DNA of 64,000 nt from positions 21,704,481 through 21,768,480 of the forward strand of contig OY821746.1 of NCBI GenBank assembly GCA_963682055.1. The letters are read 5' to 3'. Below, piece after piece: positions 32,601 through 45,784 of this stretch. The position numbers and the translations under genes are program-made. The DNA is from Primula veris (taxonomy: Eukaryota; Streptophyta; Magnoliopsida; Ericales; Primulaceae). The notes under the pieces are model-generated. The model saw only the letters and a program-made list of their open reading frames with translations. It made no database searches and was not told where the DNA came from. Positions within the stretch are counted from its first letter, which is position 1. The number at the start of each line of letters is the position of its first letter.

Positions 32601-34780
32601 ATATTACTGTAACATCCCAACAAATTACGGTTTACCTGCTACGGTAAACCGAGTGTAATTTTATTGTTTTTGAGTTCCCCCCTCCTATTTACCGTTGTTT
32701 AAGGAATGTATTGGTTTTTTCACTGGGTCCTTGAACTTTGGCAACTTATTTAGAGAAATCAAAACACTTTGGAGGAGCCCATTGGGTTTAATTAAAGAGA
32801 TCGAAGAGGTGAATGTGTAGCTATAAACTTATATGAGTTGGGGGTATCGTTTATTATATGAACATCAGGGCTCTAAAATTTAGTTTAATTGTTAATCCGC
32901 ATCGTCCCTTGCCAATTTGGTTTAATTTTTCCTCAGATACGAGAGTGATTGTTTTTCTTTCCCTTAATTGAAATTGGTGATTCATCATGTCATGCGTGTT
33001 GGGTTTGTGATGCTTTCATATCAACTGATTAACTATTATGATTAACTATCTAATCTCACATTTTTTTATTATTTAGTCAAAAACTGTTTGGCTGAATTGG
33101 TGAAATTTTTTCTCTTTGATTTTAGTTTATCTTAAATATACCTGTCCATATGTCATGTTCTTTCTTCTTCTATGCTTATGAACATGCATGCAATCAAGCT
33201 TATGGAATTGTTACTTTGCTGTTATGTCTCCATTTTGGAGTTTTTAAAAACTATAAAGTCCACTTTTTTCACTTTCTTTTCATCTGCTGTAACGTTGTTA
33301 AGTTTTGGATGAGCCCATAGGCCTTGAGATTGCCTTATTTCAAATTTTTTACTATTATTTAGATTACTGATTGGTTTGGTTTGGTTTTAACGACGTTCGG
33401 GGAGAAGAAAATATTTGAGTTCCTCTTCAATCTCAATTGTTGATTAGAGGCTCCAGCAGACAAAGAGAAAGATTATGGGGAGAAGGGATGCTATTCTGAA
33501 GGAAAGGCTAATTTCAGATGGGAGTGGCATTTCAGAGGTCATCATTACGGTCAATAGTACAGCTGCAACGTGCTGATGTTGCGAATTAATACTCATAGCA
33601 AGTCCTTATCTTTAGGTTACCTCTTTCTCTGCATTGGATATATATTTATATACTATATATTTTTTTTATGAAGAAGAGACAAGTAGATTTTCTGTTCCGG
33701 ATGAAGATGCATATTATTGTTTAATATATTTACATCAAGTCTTATGTTGTAGGATAAGGGAAAATAATAAGTTCAGAACAAGGGGAACGGCATAGCCAAG
33801 TCTCTCATACTAAAGATTTCCAGTTATATGTTATTTTCCTTTCTGTACATGAAGGATGATTTTTAAAGTGTCTTCTGTTTGCAAGGTCAGCAATTATTTA
33901 GTAATGAAAAACTTGACTCCTTGTATGTGTTATATTCGAATGTTTTTAGCCGAAGTATGCCCTTTTTAACATTTTTAAGTAATGTTATGTGTGTGTATTT
34001 ACACACATTTATTTATATACATCAGTTGAGATAAAGGTTAGGATTGTGTATCGTCTTTTGATTTCTTTCTCATTTGTTTAAGTTTGTAACTTGGTACTGC
34101 GGTACTATTCTCTTTTTATGGTTCTCTATTAGAAAACCGTTATGTTGATTGTAGGTTTAACCAATTTTGTGCTTTACTGTTTTGCTTGTCTTACAATATT
34201 GGTTATCAGGTGCCCTGAAAATTATCCATGGTTTTTGGATTTGATACCCTTTTTAATAGGGTAAGTGAGGCATGGATTGTTGAACTTGTGGTTTTTTGCA
34301 AATGCCAGCATTTATTCAATAATCACAGACCATCAGTTTTATTCGAATTTTCCTATATCGGTTTCACAAGGTTAGCAGGGCTCCTCCTTTTCCTCTTTTA
34401 GTATTAATTATTTTTATATTGTTTGGTTTGAAGGTCTCCCAATAACACATTTATTGGCAAGGGCCCCTTGTGCATTTTTTTCTTTTCCTGTTGTTGGATG
34501 AAAGAAAATTGTTCCTTTTAAGGCTTACTTTTTTAGGCGCGAGAAAACAAATTGTTAGCTAAAAAACGCATGTCGACAAAAGAAAGAAACTAGCACATGT
34601 TTTTCTGCCTCGTTAGTTCTGAATTGCTTTACAGCTTTACCCTTGTCTTGTTTTTAGCTCTAATTAACAAAACTGGTTAATGGATGCTTTAAACCAAACA
34701 AGTTTTTTTAGTCGAAAAACAGATAGAAACTTAATTATATAAAAAAAAAAACTGGCTGAATTATACAGCTTATTTTGTGT
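32601..34780. other. Array segment without clear partner blocks
   Basis: Contains TAACATCCCAACAA-type sequence, also seen near 60400 and 60880. A purine-rich patch at 33440-33560 (GGGAGAAGGGATGC, AAGGCTAATTTCAGATGGG) stands out from the T-rich surroundings. No gene called. Confidence 0.4.
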
Positions 34781-35010
34781 CCTCTTTTATGTGCTTCTCA
34801 GCTTCATCAATTTTTTAATTGATATCTATTCTGTCATCGACTCTGTTTTTTTTCATTTGTTAGATCTCATCTAAAGTTACCAATAATATATTTTTCACTT
34901 CTACAGGACAGGAACAATCGTATCATTTGCCTTTCTTTGTCAAGTATTGCTTTTTCTCTCAGTTGTTTTTCATATGATTAAAATAGGTGTATTTGATCCG
35001 GAACATGAGG

Positions 35011-35220
35011 CTGCTCAAGTCTAACTGTTTTAAAGCTTTTGAACTATTCATCTTGTTTTCTGTTATGCAAATATTCGCCTCCAAGTTAGCTATTAAACAG
35101 ATGCGCATCATGAATCTGCTCAAGTCTAACTGTTTTAAAGCTTCTGAACTATTCATCTTGTTTTATGTTATGCAAATATTCGCCTCCAAGTTAGCTATTA
35201 AACAGGATGCGCATCATGAA
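35011..35220 (+). repeat. 105-bp tandem duplication
   Basis: CTGCTCAAGTCTAACTGTTTTAAAGC...GCGCATCATGAAT is present twice (35011-35115, 35116-35220) with few differences. It lies inside block C. Confidence 0.9.
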
Positions 35221-38200
35221 TCTACAGTCTAGTAAAAATATGCAATTAACTATCCATATGAACTGTAGGCTTGTTGTGAGAAATATGTGAGTTTTTAAAA
35301 GAGATGTTTGAGGACTTCTGCTTTATTTACCCTTTATGAATCTTATTTAGAAGTACTAATAGGTTTGAATACTCGAATAAACTTTTATTCTAGAACTGGG
35401 GGTATCTGTTAGATTTTTTTTTTACAAATATCTAGTCAATAGTTGACGAGAAATAATTGCAATTGGGATTCTTTAGTTCTAACACAAAGGAGAGGTATAT
35501 AGATAGAGTCAAGTGTTCGTAGTTGTTATGAGAAAACAAGCTCGAGTAATACCTTTTTTGTTGTATCTTCTACTCTATTAGTTTTTTATAATTCCTTTCT
35601 TCTATCTACTTACTGTTTTTTTTTCTTTTATATGTTTTTCCTTAGATTACCATTTTCTTTTATGAACTGGTGATCTATTGAATTTTGTAGTTTGTGGTCC
35701 TATCAAGGATAAATTATTTCAGTGTGTACTGCAGGATGCTACCTAGGAAAAAGTTGGACAGGGTATGAGCTTTCCAAACCAGCAAACGTTACCTCGAGTA
35801 AGATATGCCGCTGCTCCATAGTTATCTCCTGAGTCGATATTTATTGAAATTGTGAAACTTTCTTTTCCGAATTTCAAACGTTTGGGCCTAATCAAATTAG
35901 ATTTGCGGATAAGAGAAGTCTTGGTAATTTTTCTAAATTTTATTTTTTTACCATTATAATTTTTTAACTATATTTTGTTCTCTACTTTTATCCATTGAGA
36001 AAGAGTTATGGTTTCAACAAGCCAAGATCAAGTTTTTTAAATACGGCTCCTTTTCATATGGTAAAATGTATACTGTCTGTATTTTATGACCCCTTCACCT
36101 TTAATGCAGTGGAGAGAACTTATGAGTAGATTCTTGCACATGGGATTTTTTTTTAATTATTATTTTAATGGTGGGGAAAACGCACTTTATTTTTAGATAA
36201 TATTGAAACATAAAAAAGTGGGGGAAAGCCCCGACAGAAAACTAATCCGATTGTACAAATGAAAGAAATAAAAAATACAAGTCTTGAAAATAAAAACAGT
36301 AAACTCTAATGCTCAATAGCATAATCCGCAAAGTACATGAGAAACTAAAAACATATTACAGTTTGATTAGAATACAATTGTGATTATGCGGGTGAAATTC
36401 TTTCTTATCAAACACTGGTAACTTTGTTCCAGTTGTTTTAAAAATCGGAAATTGCCTATGGGTGCCTAATTAGTAATGACAACATTTCAATGTCTGCGGT
36501 ATTATGATTTGGGTATTTATGAGTTGTTGTCGGTTTACTTTCTATATTCAGATTTCGTTGTCTATGTTCTTTTGCTGATCCTACTGCTGAAGAACATAGT
36601 AGATGACAACGAAGAATGAAGGTTTTCTCCTGACTTCTTTTTGTTATCCTTTTTTTTTAGCATTTATCACACTTTTTTTGGTCATTCAACCACTAGCTCT
36701 TACTGTCTCTATCTCTTCTAATGCTTGGGATGCGCATAATTTGGGGACATTTTTAAAGTCTGGAGTACAAGGTATTGTGAATTATTTGTTTACATATATT
36801 TTAATTTTAAATGTGTTTATTTTATTAAAAAATCACAATTTTAGCTTTAAATGACAAAAAATATGAAATAGATCCTAAAACAAACAAGTCTTTAGTAAGA
36901 ACAAACATCGACTTTTCCCCAAATTTTCTTGTCAAAGCCATAAAATTTCCTATTGTTTTAGACCAAACAAATCTTAGTAAGAACAAACATCAATTTGTTC
37001 CCAAATATTCATGTTAAAACCAGTTATCATTCCATCAGAAACTTGTCCAAAATTTCCCATTGTTTTAGACTTTTTACCTTGCTTTTAATTGGTCCCAGGT
37101 CCTTAAATCACTGTTGGAACTTGATGTGCCATTAGCGTGATCCAATCTATAAAGCATGCTGTTGATTTTACTTTCTGATGCATGCATATATATGTATGTT
37201 AGCATAGCTGTTAGTAAATTTTGTTGCTTCATATTTCTCTTACCCCCTTCTCTTTGTATTAGAGATGCACACCACAAGAACAGTCCTACGTATTTTTCAA
37301 CCTCTCGCCCAGTGGGAAGTAATGAGGCTAGTCCCCCCTGAATGAAGAAGTAGTGGGAGGTTGCTGTAGCATTATAAACTGTATTGTTACTCTTGCTCCC
37401 CAGGCCAAAGTACACAGGTTATACTTCAAAATGGTACGTTCTACTTATAACATTAAATTTGTTTCAATTTGAGTAGACGCTTAAGGAACACCTTGTTGTA
37501 AATCAGTATTGTATTATTTGAAAAACTAAGTGACCTTAAACAAGCATTACTGAAAAATGAGATAAGTCACATTCAGTCCAAAAAAAAAGTGATCTGACTT
37601 CCTTTTTATACTTCAACATATGGAATTTTGCACAAAATCATTTTAAAGAACATTGCATCATAGAGGCTTCCTTAGGAAACGTATTGCTAATATCTTTCCA
37701 AAATTTGGAAAAGGAAAAATAGACACAAAACAGAATGTTTCTTGTGGTTTTACCTTGCTGTCACTTGCTTAATGCCTCTTATAGTTTTTAAATGTAACAT
37801 TATACTAAATATACACAATGAAATATTTTTTATTAGTAGTTCGATATTTTCTTTATTGGATATTGTAGGTAAAACTATTAATTTTATGATTTGTATTGTG
37901 CGAATGTATTCGCTATTCATGCTATTGGTACTATATGGCCATTTAAGGTGAATTAATTTTGTAATTTTCAACATTGGAGCAGTGTTTTATAAACCGATGT
38001 TTAGACATATTGCTTCGACCATCTGAATTAAGAATTACTCTATTTGAAAGGTAAATAAATGAAGAGACTGTGAGAGAGAGGAGAGGGGGGAAGTGGGGAA
38101 GAGAGCGAGAGAGGGAGAGTAGGAAGAAAAAGAGAGGAAGAGCGAGCCAGTGGGAGGACCGGCAAGAGACTGGGGAGAGCCGCCTACTGCATAGGAGAAG

Positions 38201-39088
38201 AATAACAATATTTTATAAGTTACAAGTAATTGGCGCACCACTGACTCTCACTCCCCTTCTTACTTCTGTTGTCCAGCTCTTAGAGGTATACCCATATTTA
38301 TATCAACAAGTTGCTTGATTTCAGAAATTTAAGGTTTGAGAAAATGTTCCGGGCTGAGCTTGCAAAGATACTGCTTGTGACCCATTTGACCCAGGACCTT
38401 TAATCATTCCAGCTTTTCTTGTATACTTTTCATCACTTAGCACTCAGGCTCTGTATGCTACCGACTGTTTACTCAAGGTACAAAGGTAATAACTGGCCAA
38501 ACATCAGATAGACTTTTAATAAAGAATTCACCCAGACTATTAGTTCCGGTTCTAATCGTTTAACTATTGAGAAAAAAAATCATGTTTTCATCAAGCTAAA
38601 ATCAAGTATTTTTTTATACAACTCGTTTTCTTACGGTAAAATTTATATACTGGTATATTTATCACCTGTTCACCTTCGATGCAATGGAGAGAAGAACTAA
38701 TAGATAGATTCTTGCACATGCGAAATTGAATAGATATAACAGCTAGGTTGGAATATAATTATGAATTATGATTTAGCGGGGGTGAAATTATCTCTTATGG
38801 AACGCTGATCACTTTGTTCCAATCCTTTTGAAATTCCGAATTGCATACTGATTTAGTTAATGTAAGTGGTATTGTGATTTGTTTATTTACGAGAAGTTAT
38901 TAGTTTACCTTCTTGATTCAGCTTGATGCACAGGTCCCTACACCTGCAAAATCAAGGTTTTCGCTTGATTTCATTAAATTATCATTTTTATGCAATTTAT
39001 TCACTCTTAGTTTTAGTTAAATATTTAATACTGTGTTTTTTCCCTGTCTTTCTGATAATTATTTGCTTCAGTCACAGATGTGGTCCTG

Positions 39089-39191
39089 AGGTGTTCTAAA
39101 GGGAGCGTAGTTGGAAATTAGGAGGAGCCTAGAAGCCTATGATATTAGGCCGGAATACACGGATTAAGCGGTGATTAGGCGCTATGCAACG
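39089..39191 (+). mobile_element. AGGCG MITE copy, right end lost
   Basis: Left flank GATGTGGTCCTG and right break CAACGAGTAAGAACC, as in the sister copies. Confidence 0.6.
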
Positions 39192-40816
39192 AGTAAGAAC
39201 CTTTAATTTTGTTGACCAACAAGTATTCGTAATCACTATTCGAACTTTTTGCTAGTTATATGTGCATATCATTGTTTAACATCCTTTCTTACAATTGAGA
39301 ATAATTTAATGTAGCTTTCTATTTATTAGCTCAGGTTTATCTCTCACTGATTATGCTATCTGAGTTTATATATTTGCTTTTGTGATTTTTTGTTGCATTA
39401 TTCGACATGTTAAAGAGTGGTGTGGTGTGCCTGCAATTGATCCGAAGTGTATCTTTTTGTATAGACGTTCGAACTTTGTAGCAGAACAGGTATTAGTAAT
39501 CACTGTTTACTGCTGACTTTTATGGAAATCGTTGTTTTGCTTGCCAGTTATGTGTATTTCATTGCTTTCTGTTGCTTGTTACGATTTTGATTTATTTTTA
39601 TTGATTATAGCTGCTAGTTTAGATTTATAATGTTCACATTAGCTGAATTTTATTTTTGGTTTCAGATTTATTGTCCTATTATAAGTACGCCTGAACTGCT
39701 TTTTTTTCTAGTCATAGCTGTATTTTACTGTGACGTGGGAATTGTTTCTTTTATAACAAATTTTCAATTCTGTAGACTAACAAATATAGTAAACTATTTA
39801 TTTTTGCAGAAAGTATTGTACTGTTTGATAGTTATATGCGTAATTCATAGTTTTCTTTCTCTTGTTATGGCTGAGATTTACTTATTTTAGCATTGTATTT
39901 GCTCGCTCAGGTTCATGCCTCGTTCATGTTATCTGACCAGAATTGTTTGCGATTAGTGATTTGTCATCATATTATTTTACATGTTAAATATGTTTGACCT
40001 GATAATATTCTAGTCATAGTTTAATTATATCAGGGTTTGTCAACAAATATTTGGAACATATTTTTGTTTTATCTTTTACACGTAACAATCCTTCCCTAGC
40101 TAGATAGCCGAACATACCTGTTGTGATGAATTTTCGTTTTTTTTCTTTCTTGTAGTATCTGGATTTTGTTATTGCTTCTCTTTTTCTCCACAGAAGTACT
40201 TGGCAAGTTTTCTTGTTTCTTGTATTCTATTTTCTTGTTTTCCCCTTTATGCCGTGTGAATTACAGTACGCTGTAACCAGGTATTTTCACTTTTTATTGG
40301 TTTTTTAATTTCAGGTGTTACTATCACCGTATGTTGTAATCTTATTTGTTAAATCACATATGTTGTAAGCCCCTAATGTCTGTTTATGGATAATGTACTT
40401 GTCACCAAAACATGTTTCGACTTTACTGTTTTCCCTATCTGGTACTTTTTTTTGGAGTCAAATACGATCCATATTCACCTTGGTTTCTTTAAAATAATAG
40501 GTGTTTCTATATGTTAATGCTCAATGCACTTTATCTAGATTTTACAATGAATTTCTGTTAATTAACATTCGTACGATTGATCTCAAGAAATGTTAAATTG
40601 TTCTTTTATAAAATACTCAAGAGTAAACAACTTTTGAGTACTTTTTATAGGAAAACTGTGGACTGTAGCTACTTCGTTATTACTTATTGGGTCTCTTTAT
40701 CAACTTAATCGATAATATATTGTTTAATTTAAGCATGTTTCTGTTTGTGAATAACATGTCTTTTTATTAAGAACAAATATTGATATTTACTTTTACGAAT
40801 GTTCCTCTCTCTGTAT

Positions 40817-40848
40817 ATCTATCTATCTATCTATCTATATATATACAT
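40817..40848. repeat. (CTAT)n microsatellite
   Basis: ATCTATCTATCTATCTATCT then TA repeats. Confidence 0.85.
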
Positions 40849-42508
40849 ATCTTTTTTCTCACTTTGTTATTACTTATTGGGTCTTATATCAACTTAATCG
40901 ATAGTAAATTGTTTAATTTAAGCATGTCTATATTTTCTATTTTTCCCCTTAATGGTTCGCTTTGCTTTTATGTTTTTTTTTAAGTCTAGGTGTTTCTATC
41001 ATCTATTAAGTGTTTCTGTTCTATTAGAAGATCCGGTAAAATTTATGTGAATAACAAGTCTTTTTAGTAAGAACAAATATTAATTTCACTCCCAAAAATA
41101 TGCCGTAGTTTCTTTTGTAAAGAAATAGATGTTAGTATATTTTCCAGAATCCTGTGTATCTAAACTTGATTTTATCTGATCTAATTTGTCAAGTCATATG
41201 TTTATGGACAATTTATTCTAATTTATTGATAATATATTTCTCACTGAAGTATGTTTCGACTTTACTGTTTCCCTCTATTTGGTATTAGAGTACACTACAA
41301 GTGTTACTGGATATTTTCTTTTTAGCTTTTGACTCTAGGTGTTTCTTTTATCTACTAAGTGTATCTATTTGAAAGGCTTGTTTATAGAGATACCCTTCTT
41401 GGTCCAGGATTTAAAAAATTAAGGGTAATGTAAGGGAAAGACGATTCGGTATTTGTTTCTACTTCTTTTGTTTGGAGTCGAATACAATCCATGTTCACTG
41501 TTTGTTTGAAGTATATGTTTCTATTTGTTAATGTTTAATGCACTTTATCTAGAATTTACAATTAATTTTTGTTAATGAAACGATTGATCTTTAGGGAATG
41601 TCAAGTTGTTTGTGTAAAACTATGTTAGGGCAGTCTTTACAGGAAAATTATCGGTTATAGCTACTTCTGCGTAGATTACTTAACAGTGTTTTATTGATTG
41701 TTTTATAAATGGTATGTTTTACGTAAGACTTTGTTGAAAGATATGCTTCGTATTGATTTTTTCTTTTAAACTCATGCATGTTTGATTATAGAGCTGCAAC
41801 ACTAAATCATATTATAGAATTTCTCCACTTGTGGAATGCCTCTGCATCGAAAAAACTTAGTGAGGATGTTGTGTCTACTTTTCAATGACTGTTCTTCTCT
41901 TTTCTCTTCTCAAATCAGTTGTCTTCGAGTTGGTTTTTCTGGTGAGTTGACTATTTATTTAAATTATGAGTCTTTCTTCTCTGAATTTCAGACCTTTGGG
42001 ACATTCAAATTAGATTTTTCTGAGTTTTCGTATCTATTACCATTAGAATTTTTTTAACTATGTTTTTGCTATTTTGGTTATATTTGTTTATCCATTGAGA
42101 AAAAAAAATCATGTTTTCATCAAAGCTAAGATCAAGCAAATTTTTTATACGACTCTTTTCATACGGTAAAATTTATATACCTGTTGTACTTTTATCACCT
42201 GTTCACCTCTAATGCAATGGAGAGAAGAACAAATGGGTAGATTTTTGCACATGAGAAAATTAAAAGATATAACAGTTGGGTTGGAATATAGTTATGAATT
42301 ATGATTTAGCGGGTGAAATTATTTCTTATAGAACACTGATCACTTTCTTCTAATTCTTTTAAACTTCATAATTGCCTATGGGTGCCTGATTAGTAAGTCG
42401 ATGTCAGCTGTATTATGATTGTTTATTTATGAGAAGTTATTTCCCTTTGTTCTATCCTTTTCCTCCGTGTACCTAATAATTATTTGCTTCAGTCACAGAT
42501 GTGGTCTG

Positions 42509-42621
42509 GGGTGTTCTAAAGCGAGCGTAGGCGGAAATTAGGCGGAGCCTAGAAGCCTAGGAAATGAGGCGGGAATGAGCGGATTTTGCGGTGATTAAGC
42601 GGAATTTGGTGCTAGGCGACG
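42509..42621 (+). mobile_element. AGGCG MITE copy, right end lost
   Basis: Left flank GATGTGGTCTG, GGGTGTTCTAAAGCGAGCG start, and right break GGCGACGAGTAAGAACC. Confidence 0.65.
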
Positions 42622-43717
42622 AGTAAGAACCTTTAATTTTTTAGACCAACAAGTATTCCTAATCACTATTTCTTTTATGATTTTTATGGAAATTACTGAA
42701 TTGTTTGGTAGTTAAATGTGCATTTCATTATTTTATATCCTTTCTTACAATTGTGAATAACTTAATGTAGCATTCTATTTGTTATCTCAAGTTTATCCCT
42801 CACAGATTATGCTATATGAGTTTATATGTTTGGTTTTATGATTTTTTTGTTGTATTATTCTACATGTTAATTATGGTGAACCTGCAAATAATCCGAAGTG
42901 TCTTTTTGTACGGATTTTTGAACTCTGTAGAAGAACAGATATTAGTAATCACTGTTTACTGCTTGCTTTTATGGAAATTGTTGTTTTGTTTGCCAGTTAT
43001 CTGTGAATTGAATTGATTTCTGATCCGAGTTTAGATTTTTTATTTATTTCATTATAGCGGCTCGTTTAGGTTTATGCATCAGCGTTCATGTTAGCTGGAT
43101 TTTATTTTTAGTTTCTGATTTATTGTCCTATTATTAGTACGGCTGAACTGATTTGTTTCTAGTCATAACTGCATTTTACTGCGAGATTGTGGGAATTGTT
43201 TCTTTCTGTAACAACTTTTCAAATCTGTAGACTAAACAGATATACGTAGTCACTGTTAACTGTTTATTTTTAAAGAAAGTATTGTACTGTTTGATAGTTA
43301 TATGTGTAATTCATAGTTTTCTTTCTCTTGTTATGGCTGAGATTTACTTATTGTAGCATTGTATTTGCTCGCTCAGGTTCATGCCTCGTTCATGTTATCT
43401 GACTAGAATTGTTTGCGATTAGTGATTTGTCATCATATTATTTTACATGTTAAGCATGTTTGACCTGATCATATTCTAGTCATAGTTTAATTATATCTGA
43501 GTATACCAAAAAATATTTGGAACGTATTTTTGTTTCATCTTTTACATGTAACAATCCTTCCCTAGCTAAGATAGCCGAACATACCTGTTGTGATGAATTT
43601 TCGTTTTTTTTCTTTCTTGTAGTATCTGTATTTTTTTTTTTGCTTCTCTTTTCCTCCACAGAAGTACTTGGCAAGTTTCTCAGTACAAGATATACATGTG
43701 CAGTTAATATGAACATG

Positions 43718-44355
43718 ATCACCGTATTGAGCTTTCTGTAAGATCCTTTCCTTTTTCCAGTACCTTTTCATTTCCTCCCGTGGCTCATAATCTGACCAGG
43801 TAAAATCTTTGTTTATCTTTATCCTTCAAGTTTTTGCTGTTAACGCATGAGGAGCAGATCCATGATAGTGTGTCCATGCCATTTGTGGAATTTTCATTTT
43901 CTTTACACATTCTTTTTAGACGAACCAGATCCTTATTCGTAAAATCAACACTCCATATTCTCTACTATTATTGTGTGAACTAGGAATTTTGGATTTCTAG
44001 TGATTTATTATGAGGTCTTTTACTTTCTCTACTTTTATCACCGTATTGAGCTTTCTGTAAGATCCTTTCCTTTTTCCAGTACCTTTTCATTCCTCCCGTG
44101 GCTCATAATCTTACCAGGTAAAATCTTTGTTTATCTTTATCCTTCAATTTTTTGCTGTTAACGCATGAGGAGCAGATCCATGATAGTGTGTCCATGCCAT
44201 TTGTGGAATTTTCATTTTCTTTACACATTCTTTTTAGACGAACCAGATCCTTATTCGTAAAATCAACACTCCATATTCTCTACTATTATTGTGTGAACTA
44301 GGAATTTTGGATTTCTAGTGATTTATTATGAGGTCTTTTACTTTCTCTACTTTTA
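43718..44355 (+). repeat. 319-bp tandem duplication, almost identical
   Basis: ATCACCGTATTGAGCTTTCT...TACTTTCTCTACTTTTAT is present twice with about three small differences. Each copy holds TTTTCCAG|TACC...GACCAG|GTAAAA, an exon-like segment with acceptor and donor. Confidence 0.95.
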
Positions 44356-45784
44356 TAGAGAATCTGAATGGCAATGAAAACTCATTTCCAAGATAAATCA
44401 TCTTTTAAAAACCGGGTTCTAGTTTCTGAACCTTGCGAGAAACCCCCGTCTTAGGTAGCATGATATTTATATTTTATAGACATCACATTATTTTATTCCA
44501 GTGATTTTTTCGATCTAGTAACATATTAATACCCGATAGGCGATTCATCGTATATATTTATTGATAATATCCTCGTGTAAGGGTTCTCAGGTCTTCTAAG
44601 TGTACGAATCCAAAGTGCCTTATGCATGAGATATAGCAATAAATAATAGTTGAGACTGAAATGTAGTAGCTTTCAAAGCGTGTTCCACACAATTCATTAT
44701 TATTTATGTTATCTTATTATGTGTATAACTGCTGTAAGCCTGTAATGTAGAGATTATGATGTGCCTACAGTTGTTTATCTTTGAAAGGGACTTGCCTTTA
44801 GTGATTTTGATGGGTTTTATTATAATATATCTATGTTGTTTATGAACCTTTGTTGTTGCAAACTTTTGCTACAAGGATAGGTAAATTTACCAGAAGTGTG
44901 GACCTCTTTGGTTGCTTTAGAGATCTTTGTCACTATTTAAAACCATTTTTTTTTATCAATTTATTTATTTTCAAAAGCTAAAAAGATTTTATTATAATGG
45001 GAGGGCCTTGTCTCCACCTAATTTCTTCGGTTTTAAGTAAGTACATTGAAAAAAAAATAGAAAATGGAATAAACATATGAATACTTTGTGAAAGTGGTCG
45101 GTCATGCAATTTCGTAATTATTATTTGGTCCCCGACCAAATAATATATGAATGAATATGATGTTGACGGTCCGGAGGGAATTGAGATACGGACGATGATT
45201 ATATGGTGATAGTAAAAATTCTCTTTTTCTAGTAAAAAGCTATAAATTCCCGATGAAGTTGCTTTTTCACTGTTTAATATATTTACATCAAGTCTTATGT
45301 TGTAGGATAAAGGAAAATAATATAAGTTGAGAACAAGGCGAAACGCATACCAAGTCTCGATTATTCAATAATGGGAAAAGTTGTCTCCTTGTATTTGTTC
45401 TATTCAAATGTTTGTAGCTGAAGTATGCCTCATTTTCCCGTAAACCTTATAAGTACATAATCTTTGTTTCATAGAGATCCAAAAGTCTAATGGCACAATT
45501 AATAGGTATGCCTTCCCCTTTTTTCCTCGTTAATTTTTACCATAATTAGAAGCATTTACTTGTATTTAATTGTTTTTCTTAGTGTTCTGATAGTGTACGT
45601 GAGGCATAAATTGTTGAATTTGTGGTTTGTTGCAAATGCCAATATTTATTCAATAATCACAGACCTTTACTTATAGCTTGATCTGTATCATCTATAAACA
45701 AGCATATATTCAATAAAACAAACCTCATTACCCTATCAGCTTCTTCCAAGGTAGCATGCTTGCTTTACAAAACAGCATCATGCT
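44356..45784. other. Array segment without a gene
   Basis: AT-rich. Shares ATTTACATCAAGTCTTATGTTGTAGG (about 45283) with about 33730. No ORF of note. Confidence 0.4.

Noticed and set aside
34959..35232. Short ORFs on both strands with an internally repeated peptide
   Set aside because: They arise from a 105-bp tandem duplication in AT-rich non-coding DNA.
36603..36854. Hydrophobic 83-codon ORF that looks like a membrane peptide
   Set aside because: T-rich DNA encodes Phe/Leu/Ile by chance; the paralogous blocks do not keep the frame.
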